This document shows, piece by piece, positions 10,401 to 19,536 of a stretch of DNA of 64,000 nucleotides (positions are counted from its first letter, which is position 1; each line of letters begins with the position of its first letter). The notes beneath the pieces were generated by a model that worked only from the letters and a program-made list of their open reading frames with translations, was not told the DNA's origin and did not search any database. Location of the stretch: contig VRVR01000066.1 in assembly GCA_009859145.1 (NCBI GenBank), positions 1-64,000 on the forward strand, written 5' to 3'. The stretch is from Andalucia godoyi. Its lineage: Eukaryota > Discoba > Jakobea > Jakobida > Andaluciidae. Position numbers and translations under genes: made by a program.

Positions 10401-10818
10401 CCATGGAAAACTTCGCTTGCTGAACTGTTCCGACTGGAGCGGAGTGTAAAACAGGCCTCAATTCGAGTTGAGAAATGGTACGGCGCAGAATAACATCATC
10501 GACGTAAGTCCGCGAACTGTCTGGAGCAATGAGAACCAGAAGTTCGTCAAACCGATCAATGTGCTCTTGAACTTCCCTACACTTTCTGTCTTCAAAATCT
10601 TCTGCAAAGAAGATTGATTGTTGAAGAGCGTGATTCCACAAGCCCAAGAGCACAATCGTTTCGTTGATATCCAGTTGTTTCTGAACAGATCTCAAGAATC
10701 GTTTGACATCTTGCGTGCCAGTGACCGGATCAACAAGCCAATCACTGGCTAGCACCCAGCGCTGATCAGTAGAAACCACAATAGACGTGCTGTTCAAATC
10801 AAATACCACGGGATACAT
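7492..10818 (-). CDS. IRE1/RNase L-like kinase-endoribonuclease, apparently soluble
   Basis: This 1108-residue protein starts at the ATG at 10818 and ends with TGA. The N-terminal ~570 residues are predominantly beta-like, with at least one WD-type unit (GEILLFDVSSFELIAQFSGH); there is no signal peptide or membrane helix. A complete kinase domain follows: glycine loop IGSGTEGILY at about 580, HRDIKPRNVLL at about 720, DFGISS, and a GTPWWRPPEF activation segment. Immediately after it, HPFFWDGKHCIQF at about 905 begins a region resembling the KEN ribonuclease domain of IRE1 and RNase L. Within it RFFRNLACH keeps the R-N-x-x-x-H spacing of the catalytic Arg, Asn and His. IRE1 normally senses unfolded protein across the ER membrane; here the lumenal and membrane parts are replaced by a soluble propeller-like region. 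It is divergent from the kinase-TPR gene. Confidence 0.8.
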   Translation of the reverse strand: MYPVVFDLNSTSIVVSTDQRWVLASDWLVDPVTGTQDVKRFLRSVQKQLDINETIVLLGLWNHALQQSIFFAEDFEDRKCREVQEHIDRFDELLVLIAPDSSRTYVDDVILRRTISQLELRPVLHSAPVGTVQQAKFSMASKDSISSLPWAMKPLLHRKVPDAEHVQCDWIFHLEHASLWKFDRCLSLKDDISLPSSIRKRVEDDLCVFACISPNSFLYNRPALFGLFFSPPSSFDLHVMHEPVYGVSFDNLGNKFVVGYFEYDVTNDFPQNFGNLNRSENASLEFYFVEDVLHVYGLGVPETVVDETLKCVTPSDRQIFCLHHVEMGPNRWMHLWFRWGSRVLLCVSVERYEGQIEKMRYGLWTLDGEERQRLSSIGCEAVTWSSQNGFIIAPASHGDLRCTVSANCTDLRLYPDWRTVTQGLRLCMGSHTLVGNSQMMHSFTVCADSDDGEILLFDVSSFELIAQFSGHVREGCLSDACDAKQSWIKDGVMIEGRFVSETPSGIVKVKADGNVEFRTYRDGIIVEDEIVPLGERYASFFQTLRRLFTDDALFMQQNEDSLMVVVASGRPVCLFSVRNKIGSGTEGILYRGLSEIHGPTAVKVFRPSGVESVEKGSARRFFAEQVVQLDEETLFGLIPRNPTSQFPSLVRVFHVGTVDSGSYGRRVLQKQKALVMPYHPDGDVFRKVSKIHENLSSKMLFQQLKLLAQTVRALHASNLIHRDIKPRNVLLDIVNGHFVFRLTDFGISSVHAEAETYVDSGMDPHHQLGTPWWRPPEFVNEPALRTYRSDVFSLGWTMVYLSQMQQGTGSLTCEYLKNACQYFSGGDDLFSSKDSQDSSHLYNEMVDRDMQDIRDGRIAIHLATEVHSEGTSRILFSHLVKSMTAYNYTHRPRMRDVLQHPFFWDGKHCIQFIVDIVQPLTDLYSDIKVKSDLDFGRFECENHSLALHYLMQVNVDQRAIVAASAAPLLDGILNSISFEKVLISKSLHPYNNISAYKRRCRPNRMCMFFVLRFFRNLACHASPLSDIFFEELCVRYEKYALIYLLLSQCGKNGDLFGRIVEIASELFAILSGSEVHLSTVDRQVLSFLRYHGSTHPSVNKGLDAFRDD

Positions 10819-11089
10819 GATGAATGGGTTTCTGTTAAATCAAATAACAACGTGGAAGCAAAATAAAATGAAGAAAAGGGGAACGAGGACGAAGCGGATC
10901 TTTTTTCCAAGAAAAGCCCGCTGGGGGCAGACTTTTTCTTCTGTCAGCGCCAGGCGCCCGGGCTGCAATGACAGGTCAGACCCGCTCCACCGCTTTTTTG
11001 TCGTGCGTCATTCGGGAAAATCGAAAAATCTCTTTCCTTTCTCTTTCTTCTCCGCTAGACAAATTTGTGTACACTTTCTATAAGGAATC
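10819..11089. promoter_or_regulatory. Bidirectional promoter between two kinase genes
   Basis: These 271 bases lie between two divergent ATGs. The plus-strand side ends with a pyrimidine tract (ctttctctttcttctcc) about 40 bases before the kinase-TPR start. A G+C-rich patch near 10940-10985 holds the palindromic core 'GCGCCCGGGC' and a 'TGACAGGTCA' near-palindrome. Promoter function is inferred from position only. Confidence 0.5.
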
Positions 11090-14000
11090 ATGTTCAGCAG
11101 TTCTTTGGGTATTTCATTAGCAGAATTAAAACTAAAGGAAACTCCATTTTCTCTTCCCGAGTCATGGTCTTCTCCGGTTAACACAGTATATCCTGTGTTC
11201 TGCACGCTATTTACTCAGCTGTCACCGGATGACGACAAGTTGAAGAAAGTTTGGTCTAGCATTAGTAGCGGCAATGAGTTCGAACCGATAACTCGCTTAT
11301 TCTGCATTTCGATCTCTGGAAAAGACCATTTGACGGCTCACGATGTCTCTGAAATCGAAAACAAAATTCGAGCGTGGGCGTCCAGTTTATTTTACGGTTC
11401 AGCGACGGAATCGGCAGATTGGTGTGTCTTGGATTCCATTTTCGACAACTTATCCTTGACTTCATTTCAATCATGCACTCCATTGCGTCATTGGCGGTAT
11501 GATGCAGCACACGAAGTCCGTCTTCATAAACCTTTAGCTTGCTTTTGTGTACGCGCACAAGACAAATCAGTTTTACAGAATCCGAATGAAGGGTTGAAAT
11601 CCGCTGTTTTGAAGTTTTCAAACGTGTTGTCGATTACTGGATTCAATCGAAAACCAGCTGATCGTTCCAACGAGCCATCCGCATGTTTTGATGAATTTGT
11701 CCTACGCGGCAGACCTGGAACAAATGACGATTTCCAGAAGGTTCTCATCCGTGGTGTTCCAAATGTCGTCAAAGATGAAGTGGACGTGCCACTTCTTTAT
11801 TACCTCGAGTTGCAATTGATGAAGCATAGCAGAAATCCACCTGCCTTTGCATATTGCACGGACATTGCTGCATGTTGCTGCGCGGTTCTGTTGTCATGGA
11901 TATGGAGCTCGACTGCTGGAGCTCGCAGTTTAGGAAGCAAATCGTCCGTAGAATTGTCAATACAACCTCGGTTGCCGTTGATGTATGCCCACGAGAAAAT
12001 GGAGAGCCTTAGGCAATCCATGCGGTCTAAATCGGATGACAGTCCATTGATTGAACTGGTTGAATGCATTGGAGTAGGTGGATGCGGCGCCGTATACAAG
12101 GTTCTTGTAGGATCGGAGAAGAAAATGCTGGCCTGTAAGGTTTCTTGTAACCCTGTGGTGCAAGCCATGGAAGAGGCAACGTGGAGTGCTCTTGACGGAC
12201 ATTCTCACGTCGCTCCAGTAGTCTTCGCTCATTCAGGTGCTGTATTCACAAAGCTATATGAACATGGCTCTTTAGCGGATTATGTTCAGGTTTCAGAGTG
12301 GTCACGTCGATGGATGATGTCGCCAGACGATATGCTGCTTGTTTGTCGTCATGTAGCTTCTCAAATCGGGTCGGCAGTTGGATACATGCATTCCAGAGGA
12401 TATGTGCATCTTGATCTAAAACCCCAGAATGTTTTAGTATCCCATGAAGTTTGGATTCATAAGAATGACGGACAGCAATGTATCGAACTTTGCGATTCAG
12501 AGGCTTATGGTGCTATTCGGTCCATTCATGTGTGTATCTCAGACTTTGGGCTTGCCAACCGAGAAGATTCGAGTCCAAGAGTATTTGGAACCGCTGGCTG
12601 GAATAGTCCCGAGCAACGGCGCAACGAGCAGGCATCGAAAGCGTCAGATGTCTATTCTTTAGGGCTACTCTTATCTTGGCTATTTCATCCACAGAATATG
12701 CATCCGCAAATTGAGATTCCTGATTGTCTCCAATACTGGAGAAATTCTTTTCAAGGCATCATAGTCAGCGATAATTTCCAGCAGTATGTTGATGGTGTTT
12801 GGATGCAAGTAGCCACGCGTCTTTTATCCAGGAACTCTTCGGATAGACCGTCTGCATTCGACGTCGTAGAGTCGATTCGCTCCGGTTATGGTGTCGAGCA
12901 CTCGCGACTTTTGATATTTTCAGGACCCGTTGACAATGATCGTCAGATCGCCTTCCGTCAAGATACGATCCATATCCTCCAAGAAGTGTTTGGAGCGAAC
13001 ACGGCGTCCTTTTTCGAACAGTGTTGTCGATTGGTAGTTGGGCTCCGTGAAGGCCGTCAGCAGTCTTGTGTCGTTCATCTCTTCCCCAAAGAGGATATGT
13101 TGTCTCTTACTGATCTGTCAGCAACCGAAATGGTACTTGAAGTTGCTGGGTGTTTTCGCGAGCTAGGACATTGGAATGACAGTCTCGATCTTGCAACTCG
13201 TGTTAAGAACATGAGGACATTCTATTTGAAATCAGATAATCCTTTGATTCTGCGTACTTCTGAGGTTATCGCACAAATTCAAATGGATCAAGGTGATTAT
13301 CATGTTGCCCTTGAGGAGCTTCGTAATGCCCGTACTGCATGGGGCAGAATGTTCCCTCGTACTGATGATCCCAATATGTTTCAGTGTCGTGAGATGATTG
13401 CACTATGCCATCTACATCAAAGTGACTATCAAGCTGCCCTTTTGCATTTCGAGCCCTTATACAACAGCCAAAAAATGTTGTTACATGAGGATCATCCGTG
13501 CGTTCTTCGTACGCGCCAATACATTGCGCAATGCTTGGTAGAACAGGAAAAATATGACGATGCCCTTAAGGAGTATTGCGACGTGCTGCATATTCAAGAG
13601 AGAAAATGCGGAGAATTCCATTCGTCTGCACTGGCCATTCGCCGTCTCATAGCCCAATGTTGGGAAAAACAGGAGAAATTTGATGATGCATACATGGAAC
13701 GTCAATTTGTATTATCTGCTCGCAAATCCGTACTAGGTGCTGAACATTTGGACACTTTGTCTGCGTGCCATGACGCTGCGTTGTGGCTAGAAAAACAAGA
13801 GAAATTTAGTATGGCGATCGCAGAGTATGCAAAGGTTCAGGAAATTCAGGAAAAGACCATTGGTGATAAGCATGCACTCACACTGGATACTCGGCGAAAA
13901 GCGGCATTCTGTCTGCAACAACAAGGGAAGTATGATGCTGCGCTTGCGGAATACAATCGTATTCACTCAATTGAACAAGAATTAAGAAACGGAGATCTTC

Positions 14001-17000
14001 GTTTCATTCCAATCACGCTTCAAAGCGTAGCAAAGTGTCTGCAAGATCAAGAAAAGTACGATGAGGCTCTTGAGAATTATCGACAGATATTCGAGATGCA
14101 AACAAATGCACCGAGCATTGGTGCCGAGCACTCTTCTGCTCTTACTATCAGGCTTGCGATTGCTTCATGCCTGGAAGATCAAGAAAAGTATGACAAAGCT
14201 CTTAAGCAGTATCGAGAGGTCTTTGGAATTCAAGAAAAAAATCTTCATGGCAGTCATCCGTCGACTTTGACAACTCGTCGTAGCATTGCATTGTGCCAGC
14301 AAAAACAAGGAGATTACAAATCTGCTTATGAAGAGTTTCGAAAAATCCAATCCATTCAGGAATCAGTTGTCGGTAAGGCCCATCCGTCCACGGTCTCCTC
14401 TGGTTGTGACGTTGCGCGTTGTCTGCAAGATCAGGAGAAATACAGCGATGCGCTTGCGGAATTTGATCGAGTGTTAACTGTTCAACGTGAATTTGGCAAC
14501 AATCACCCTTCCACGCTCTCTATTCGAGAAGACATTGCTCTGTGTCTAGAAGAACAGGAGAAATTTGCCACTGCTCTTGAAAAATATCTGGAAATTCGGT
14601 CAATTCGAGTATCGATGTATGGTGCGAAGCATCAGTCAACACTTTCTGTGTGTTGTTCAATCGCACGATGTCTGGAAAATCAAGAGAAATACGAAGCAGC
14701 GCTCATCGAGTATCAGGCCGCGTTTAAGATTCAACGGGAGGTATGGGGCGAGGATCATCTTGTTACACTGTCGACTCATTCAAACATTGTCTCTGTTCTG
14801 GGGAAGCGAGGTGAGTATGAGGCATGCTTGTCTGGATATAATTCCATTCTGGACATCCAACTGAGCACTGGTCGTGCTTCCCATTTCGCTACACGAGATA
14901 CCGTGTGGGATATTGCAAGATTGCATGAGGAAATGGGAAACGATATTGCTTCTTGCGAGTATCAGGAAATACGGTCACACACAAAATCATTTTTTGGTGA
15001 TGATCATCCTTCCACGTTCCAAGCCTGTTCTGACTTTGCACGGTATTTGTGCAAACAGGGTAGCTATGAAGCGGCGATCGCCGAGTATCGAGAGATACAG
15101 CGTATCCAGGAAACAACGTATGGTGTCCAGCATCCGTCCACGCTTCTTACTCGATATAACGTGGCAATTTGTTTGAAAAATTACGGAAATTTCGAGGATG
15201 CTCTCTCCACGTACAAAGAGGTACGATTCATTCAAGAAGAAGTGTTTGGTGCAGAGCACCCTTCGACGATCAAGACTTGTCTTGCTATCGCGGAGTGTTT
15301 AGAATCTCAAGCAGCTTCCGTTGAATCAGAGAAGGAAGAAGATGTTCTGCAATTGATTCGAGAAGCGGTGCTTCAGAAAAAGAACGCATCCGCATTGTGC
15401 TCTCATTGTTTGCGTTCTCTGTCTTTACCAGACAAACAAGCATTTAATGCAGCTCTTAAAGAGTATGAGCTGGTGTATGAATCTCAAAAGGCAATCTTGG
15501 GCGATGATCATCTACTGACGCTGACTACCCGAAAGGGTATCGTTTCCGTTCTAAAGCGACAGGCGGAGTATGCTGCCGCCCTTGCTATGTGTCGATCGAT
15601 TCAAGAAATTCAAAAGCGAACAATTGATTTAGAGCATGCTTCGACGCGCTCCACTGACAGTGATATCCAGACGTTGGAAAGGATGCTGAAGTACGATGGA
15701 ACTCTTTCGAAGTACCGAAACGCACGTTTTAATGCCGTGACGACGACAACAATTCACGAAAGCATTGCGGAGTGCCTTCAATATCAAAAGAAGTACGACC
15801 TTGCTGTTGCTGAATATGAAGCAATGTGCCGGCTGGAGTTGATGAAGAATGATTACTGTCATTATTCCATGCATTATGATCGAATTCAGTCATTGCTATC
15901 GTTAATTGAAAACGATGCGACTTCTGCAGAAATGGATTGTTCGTATCCATTTGCCTCTGATATTCTCTACAAGACCACAAAATGTTTATATGACATTGCG
16001 TTATGTTTTCAATCTATGGGAAAGTATACACTTGCTCTTGCCGAGTATAGTGCGATCCATGAGATTCACTCGAGGACAATGGGTGTTGAGCATGCGATTG
16101 CTCTGGTGAGCCGGCATGGTATTGCGGTATGTTTAGAAGAGAGGAAAGAGTATGACGCAGCTCTTGCAGAGTACTATGTCATACTCGACATTCAAGCAAG
16201 GACGATTGGGTCTGAACATACATCGACATTGGCAACCCGCAAAAACATTGCAGCAGTCTTGCAGGAACAGAGAAGATATTCGGATGCGCCTTCTGATTGC
16301 AAGCTGATCTTCTGTCGTGCCGATCGTTTATCGACAATTATTGATCGCGAGGAAAAGGCGCAAGAATTATGGAATCAAGGAAATTGTGATGCCGTCCTTG
16401 CAGAATACCAGACAAGACGAACAATTCAAGAATCAAAACTCGGTGCAGAACATCCTCATACACTCCGTACTCGTTGGAAATTTGCGCACTATCTCGCAAG
16501 AAAAGGAGAATATGTTCTTGCAACTGATGAGTTTCAATCAATACATGACATTATCGCAAGAAAAAACGGCGATGGTCATCATTCTACAATTCCTCTGCGG
16601 TTCTGTATTGCTGATTGTTTGGAGTCTCAAAGGAAGTTCGACGCAGCCCTGGCTGAATATCATGCGACACATCAGATTTTTATGAGGTTCAACGATGCTG
16701 AACACCATAGAAGGTACTCAGTTGTGCTTTTCAACGATATTGGTGTAGATGATATGTTCTTCTATGATATTGAGATACGTATCGTTTCGTGTTGTTTAGA
16801 CATAGCAGAATGTTTACAAAAAGACGGGGAGTATGATGCAGCATTGACAGAATTCAGAAAACTGCGTAGTGTTATTGAAGAAAGGTATGGAGCCAACCAC
16901 GTCGACGTTTTAACCATTTCTAGCCAAATCGCCCAGTGTTTGCTTGACGATGGGCAGCTGGATGCCGGTTTGACTGCGCTGCGAGATCTGCTGGAAGCTT

Positions 17001-17218
17001 GGAAGAAAATCAAAGGAGAAAAGGAACTCAATACTTTTCGAACCCATCTTCGTGTGGCCGAAGCATTGCAAAGGTTACACAGGTTTCACGACGCGCTTAA
17101 CGAATTTCTTTTGCTCCAGGAAAACCTAAAACAATTCCGAGCTGAGGAACTTGATAACGAGGCACGTCGCATTGAGAGAAACGTAGACGATTGTCTTGCA
17201 AAATTGGCGAGCCAGTAA
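11090..17218 (+). CDS. Protein kinase with a long kinesin-light-chain-type TPR array
   Basis: The 2042-residue protein starts at an ATG at 11090 and ends TAA. Residues 1-320 are unrecognised. The kinase domain spans about 320-600: glycine loop GVGGCGAVYK, a Lys in ACKVSC, catalytic HLDLKPQNVLV at about 440, DFG in ISDFGLA, and GTAGWNSPEQ. From about 690 to the end run some 28-32 TPR units of about 42 residues, of the type IQE..G.EHPSTL.TR..IA.CL..QEKYD.AL, as in kinesin light chains. In DNA the units are spaced about 126 bases apart (for example the QEKY motifs near 14545 and 14671), so unequal exchange is likely. The array becomes irregular near residues 1430-1480 and 1600. TPRs bind protein partners, so a scaffold-type kinase is inferred. 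No signal peptide or membrane helix is seen. Confidence 0.85.
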   Translation: MFSSSLGISLAELKLKETPFSLPESWSSPVNTVYPVFCTLFTQLSPDDDKLKKVWSSISSGNEFEPITRLFCISISGKDHLTAHDVSEIENKIRAWASSLFYGSATESADWCVLDSIFDNLSLTSFQSCTPLRHWRYDAAHEVRLHKPLACFCVRAQDKSVLQNPNEGLKSAVLKFSNVLSITGFNRKPADRSNEPSACFDEFVLRGRPGTNDDFQKVLIRGVPNVVKDEVDVPLLYYLELQLMKHSRNPPAFAYCTDIAACCCAVLLSWIWSSTAGARSLGSKSSVELSIQPRLPLMYAHEKMESLRQSMRSKSDDSPLIELVECIGVGGCGAVYKVLVGSEKKMLACKVSCNPVVQAMEEATWSALDGHSHVAPVVFAHSGAVFTKLYEHGSLADYVQVSEWSRRWMMSPDDMLLVCRHVASQIGSAVGYMHSRGYVHLDLKPQNVLVSHEVWIHKNDGQQCIELCDSEAYGAIRSIHVCISDFGLANREDSSPRVFGTAGWNSPEQRRNEQASKASDVYSLGLLLSWLFHPQNMHPQIEIPDCLQYWRNSFQGIIVSDNFQQYVDGVWMQVATRLLSRNSSDRPSAFDVVESIRSGYGVEHSRLLIFSGPVDNDRQIAFRQDTIHILQEVFGANTASFFEQCCRLVVGLREGRQQSCVVHLFPKEDMLSLTDLSATEMVLEVAGCFRELGHWNDSLDLATRVKNMRTFYLKSDNPLILRTSEVIAQIQMDQGDYHVALEELRNARTAWGRMFPRTDDPNMFQCREMIALCHLHQSDYQAALLHFEPLYNSQKMLLHEDHPCVLRTRQYIAQCLVEQEKYDDALKEYCDVLHIQERKCGEFHSSALAIRRLIAQCWEKQEKFDDAYMERQFVLSARKSVLGAEHLDTLSACHDAALWLEKQEKFSMAIAEYAKVQEIQEKTIGDKHALTLDTRRKAAFCLQQQGKYDAALAEYNRIHSIEQELRNGDLRFIPITLQSVAKCLQDQEKYDEALENYRQIFEMQTNAPSIGAEHSSALTIRLAIASCLEDQEKYDKALKQYREVFGIQEKNLHGSHPSTLTTRRSIALCQQKQGDYKSAYEEFRKIQSIQESVVGKAHPSTVSSGCDVARCLQDQEKYSDALAEFDRVLTVQREFGNNHPSTLSIREDIALCLEEQEKFATALEKYLEIRSIRVSMYGAKHQSTLSVCCSIARCLENQEKYEAALIEYQAAFKIQREVWGEDHLVTLSTHSNIVSVLGKRGEYEACLSGYNSILDIQLSTGRASHFATRDTVWDIARLHEEMGNDIASCEYQEIRSHTKSFFGDDHPSTFQACSDFARYLCKQGSYEAAIAEYREIQRIQETTYGVQHPSTLLTRYNVAICLKNYGNFEDALSTYKEVRFIQEEVFGAEHPSTIKTCLAIAECLESQAASVESEKEEDVLQLIREAVLQKKNASALCSHCLRSLSLPDKQAFNAALKEYELVYESQKAILGDDHLLTLTTRKGIVSVLKRQAEYAAALAMCRSIQEIQKRTIDLEHASTRSTDSDIQTLERMLKYDGTLSKYRNARFNAVTTTTIHESIAECLQYQKKYDLAVAEYEAMCRLELMKNDYCHYSMHYDRIQSLLSLIENDATSAEMDCSYPFASDILYKTTKCLYDIALCFQSMGKYTLALAEYSAIHEIHSRTMGVEHAIALVSRHGIAVCLEERKEYDAALAEYYVILDIQARTIGSEHTSTLATRKNIAAVLQEQRRYSDAPSDCKLIFCRADRLSTIIDREEKAQELWNQGNCDAVLAEYQTRRTIQESKLGAEHPHTLRTRWKFAHYLARKGEYVLATDEFQSIHDIIARKNGDGHHSTIPLRFCIADCLESQRKFDAALAEYHATHQIFMRFNDAEHHRRYSVVLFNDIGVDDMFFYDIEIRIVSCCLDIAECLQKDGEYDAALTEFRKLRSVIEERYGANHVDVLTISSQIAQCLLDDGQLDAGLTALRDLLEAWKKIKGEKELNTFRTHLRVAEALQRLHRFHDALNEFLLLQENLKQFRAEELDNEARRIERNVDDCLAKLASQ

Positions 17219-17451
17219 TGCGCATTTCTGGAAAATTCGTGTTCAGCATTGTCCCCTGCTCTCGAGAAGTTGTTTCCTCGACATTCGCAGAACTATTTGA
17301 TGTAAGAACATCGAGAAAAGAGGAATTGTTTGAACACTGACGTCGAAATATCATTTTTCGTTAGACCCGAGAAACAATACAAATCAATCGAAAGGAGAAA
17401 TTTACGACATACGATACATCAAAACATCTTCAACCAGCAACTAGTACGAAC

Positions 17452-18651
17452 TCAGACAAGTGGATGTGCGTCGATCATGGCAAGGAGCGCACGAAGGTAA
17501 ACCTTCAAAGGACCTGCAAGTGTTGCAATTGCCACTTCGTCCGCTTGAAGAGGCACGGATGTAGCAATCAGCTCCCCTTCGGCAGTCGCATCAGCGCTGG
17601 CGTCCGCAAACTGCATTTCCAAAGAGGTTTGTGTTGCAGCATCTGCAACGGGTGGGTGCTGCTCCCCGCAACATGCATCGCGTGTCGCAGGGTTGGGGTT
17701 CACACGCTCTTGCCTTTCTGCAATATCCGCTTTATCCGGCGACTGATACACATCGATCGAACCGGCATGCTTCGAAAGATGCGTATTGCGCTTCTTCGAT
17801 GGTGGCCCCACAACAGCAGCATCCGTTTCGGGCACTGGCGCGACATGACCAGTAAGAATGCTGTCTCCTCCTAGAACCACAGCTCGCTTTGTCGTTCGTT
17901 TCGCGTACGGACCACGCTTTTTCGGAGGTGCTTTCACAGACACAGCAGAAGCCTGCACGGTTTCATCGACGACGACCGGATCATTTTGGTGGGACACATG
18001 CTCCGCCTTTGAAGTGTCGAGTGACGGCTTACCACCAAGCTGCTTAGAAGGATGCACATGACCACCGGCGACAATGCTTTTGTCGAATCCGTTGTCCATA
18101 TCATCATCATCGTCGAGTAAGCGGGCACGCGGACTTCCACTTTGCCGTGTCTTCGGAATGCAATCCGTAGCGACTGTCGCGGAAGGCGGTGCTTCGGAAA
18201 CCGCCTGCTTCTCAGGATTATGGGATCCATAAATAGCCCTATAAAAAGCAGAAAGTGTGGAGCCCGAACAGTCACTCGAAAAACTATCCGGATCCTCTTC
18301 CTTCTCATTGCCGCTTTGCAGTTCAATGGCACTGCCATGCACAGGTAAAGCATCATCTGCAACTCTCCTGGTTTCCGCTACCCATTCTTCGACCGCTGAT
18401 GTCTGCCTATCGCTGAGACGAACAAGTGGTGATCTTCCAGGAACAAACTGGAACACTTCGCCGGCAGACGAAGACAAGGATGCAGATGCACCCACAGGCT
18501 GTGTTGGCTTTGTGGTCAATGGATCATTTCCATGAGATGCGAATGCTTGTGCATTCGACAACATCGGGGATACATGCGTGAATTGCGACAACGAAGTTTG
18601 GATAGACGTTTCCGGTTTCACGGCGGTACGAGGCTTGGGAAGTTTTGTCAT
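17452..18651 (-). CDS. Basic AT-hook-like protein A
   Basis: The protein has 399 residues, from an ATG at 18651 to a TGA at 17452. It is low in complexity, rich in Ser, Ala, Pro and acidic residues, and lacks a recognisable fold except for basic blocks. KKRGPYAKRTTKR near residue 240 and PSKKRNTH near 285 resemble AT-hook minor-groove binding motifs (basic residues around a G-P or G-R-P core). The C-terminus, GPLKVYLRALLAMIDAH, is an amphipathic segment that resembles the end of the neighbouring protein at 19537-20886. The two same-strand genes are therefore probably diverged paralogues. A nuclear, DNA-associated role is inferred. The leader is C/T-rich on the coding strand. Confidence 0.6.
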   Translation of the reverse strand: MTKLPKPRTAVKPETSIQTSLSQFTHVSPMLSNAQAFASHGNDPLTTKPTQPVGASASLSSSAGEVFQFVPGRSPLVRLSDRQTSAVEEWVAETRRVADDALPVHGSAIELQSGNEKEEDPDSFSSDCSGSTLSAFYRAIYGSHNPEKQAVSEAPPSATVATDCIPKTRQSGSPRARLLDDDDDMDNGFDKSIVAGGHVHPSKQLGGKPSLDTSKAEHVSHQNDPVVVDETVQASAVSVKAPPKKRGPYAKRTTKRAVVLGGDSILTGHVAPVPETDAAVVGPPSKKRNTHLSKHAGSIDVYQSPDKADIAERQERVNPNPATRDACCGEQHPPVADAATQTSLEMQFADASADATAEGELIATSVPLQADEVAIATLAGPLKVYLRALLAMIDAHPLV

Positions 18652-19536
18652 GAATTTGAAAACTGTTCAAAGGAACAAAGAAGTAACCCAGGTGGCGGCG
18701 ATTTGGAATGGAAAAAAGAAGAAAGAAGCCGAGCTGCGCATCTTCGTGTCTCTTTTACACTCGTAAACTACTGACGCAACTCAAATTGGATAAAGGAGTG
18801 GCGAACGAATCATAAACAAGTGTTTGCGTTGAAGTCGGTGCTGCAGGAGGAGAAAAAAACAAATTGCTGTTTCTGCTTGCAAAGAACGGACTTTGATTTC
18901 CGGGTTTTGTGCGAACGCGTAACCCTGCGCTTTTTAACGTGCATGCAAAATTAGATTGAGATTCTCTCGAAAAGCAAACCTTCATCATTGATAATGACGA
19001 CAACCTATTTATCACGAATTACGCATTCGCACCAGATTCATGTATGACGATGGCAGTCCCACCGTCTTGTTCGTTGATCGCTGTAGGATGAATGCTGAAT
19101 AATTGCACAAAGAACAGGAAACGCCTTCTTTCGAAGATTCCTTTTCTTTTGTTCTCTGACGCCAAACACGATGCTCTACATTTTTCTGTTCGGATTCACG
19201 CTTTCGAGGCTTGCAAGTTTTCGTTCCATTCCGTAGAAAAGGCTCGAATTTCATTTCACATCATGGAGATTGAAATCAGCACTTTGATTGTACGCAGTGG
19301 TTCTCGACGATTACATGAATGGTGTATGTAAGTAATCATCATTGGTGGTGCATCATAAACTGGAATCCTGCGTTGTTTTGAGGGTTAGTCTACCATCATC
19401 TTTCGTCTATGCAATTGCTCAATATCGAAGTCCACAACTAAATGTAAAATGAGCGTCGGCTGACGGGTATCGTTTATTTTTGTAAAAACAAAAGGTTACA
19501 GATACGGCACGCAGGCCATTCGATATCCCAAGTCGC
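18652..19536. other. Intergenic region between the two AT-hook-like genes
   Basis: I see no supported gene in these 885 bases. The part next to 18651 contains the pyrimidine-rich leader of protein A. Short minus-strand frames at 18755-19015 and 19012-19254 lack leaders, motifs and convincing composition. Confidence 0.5.
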
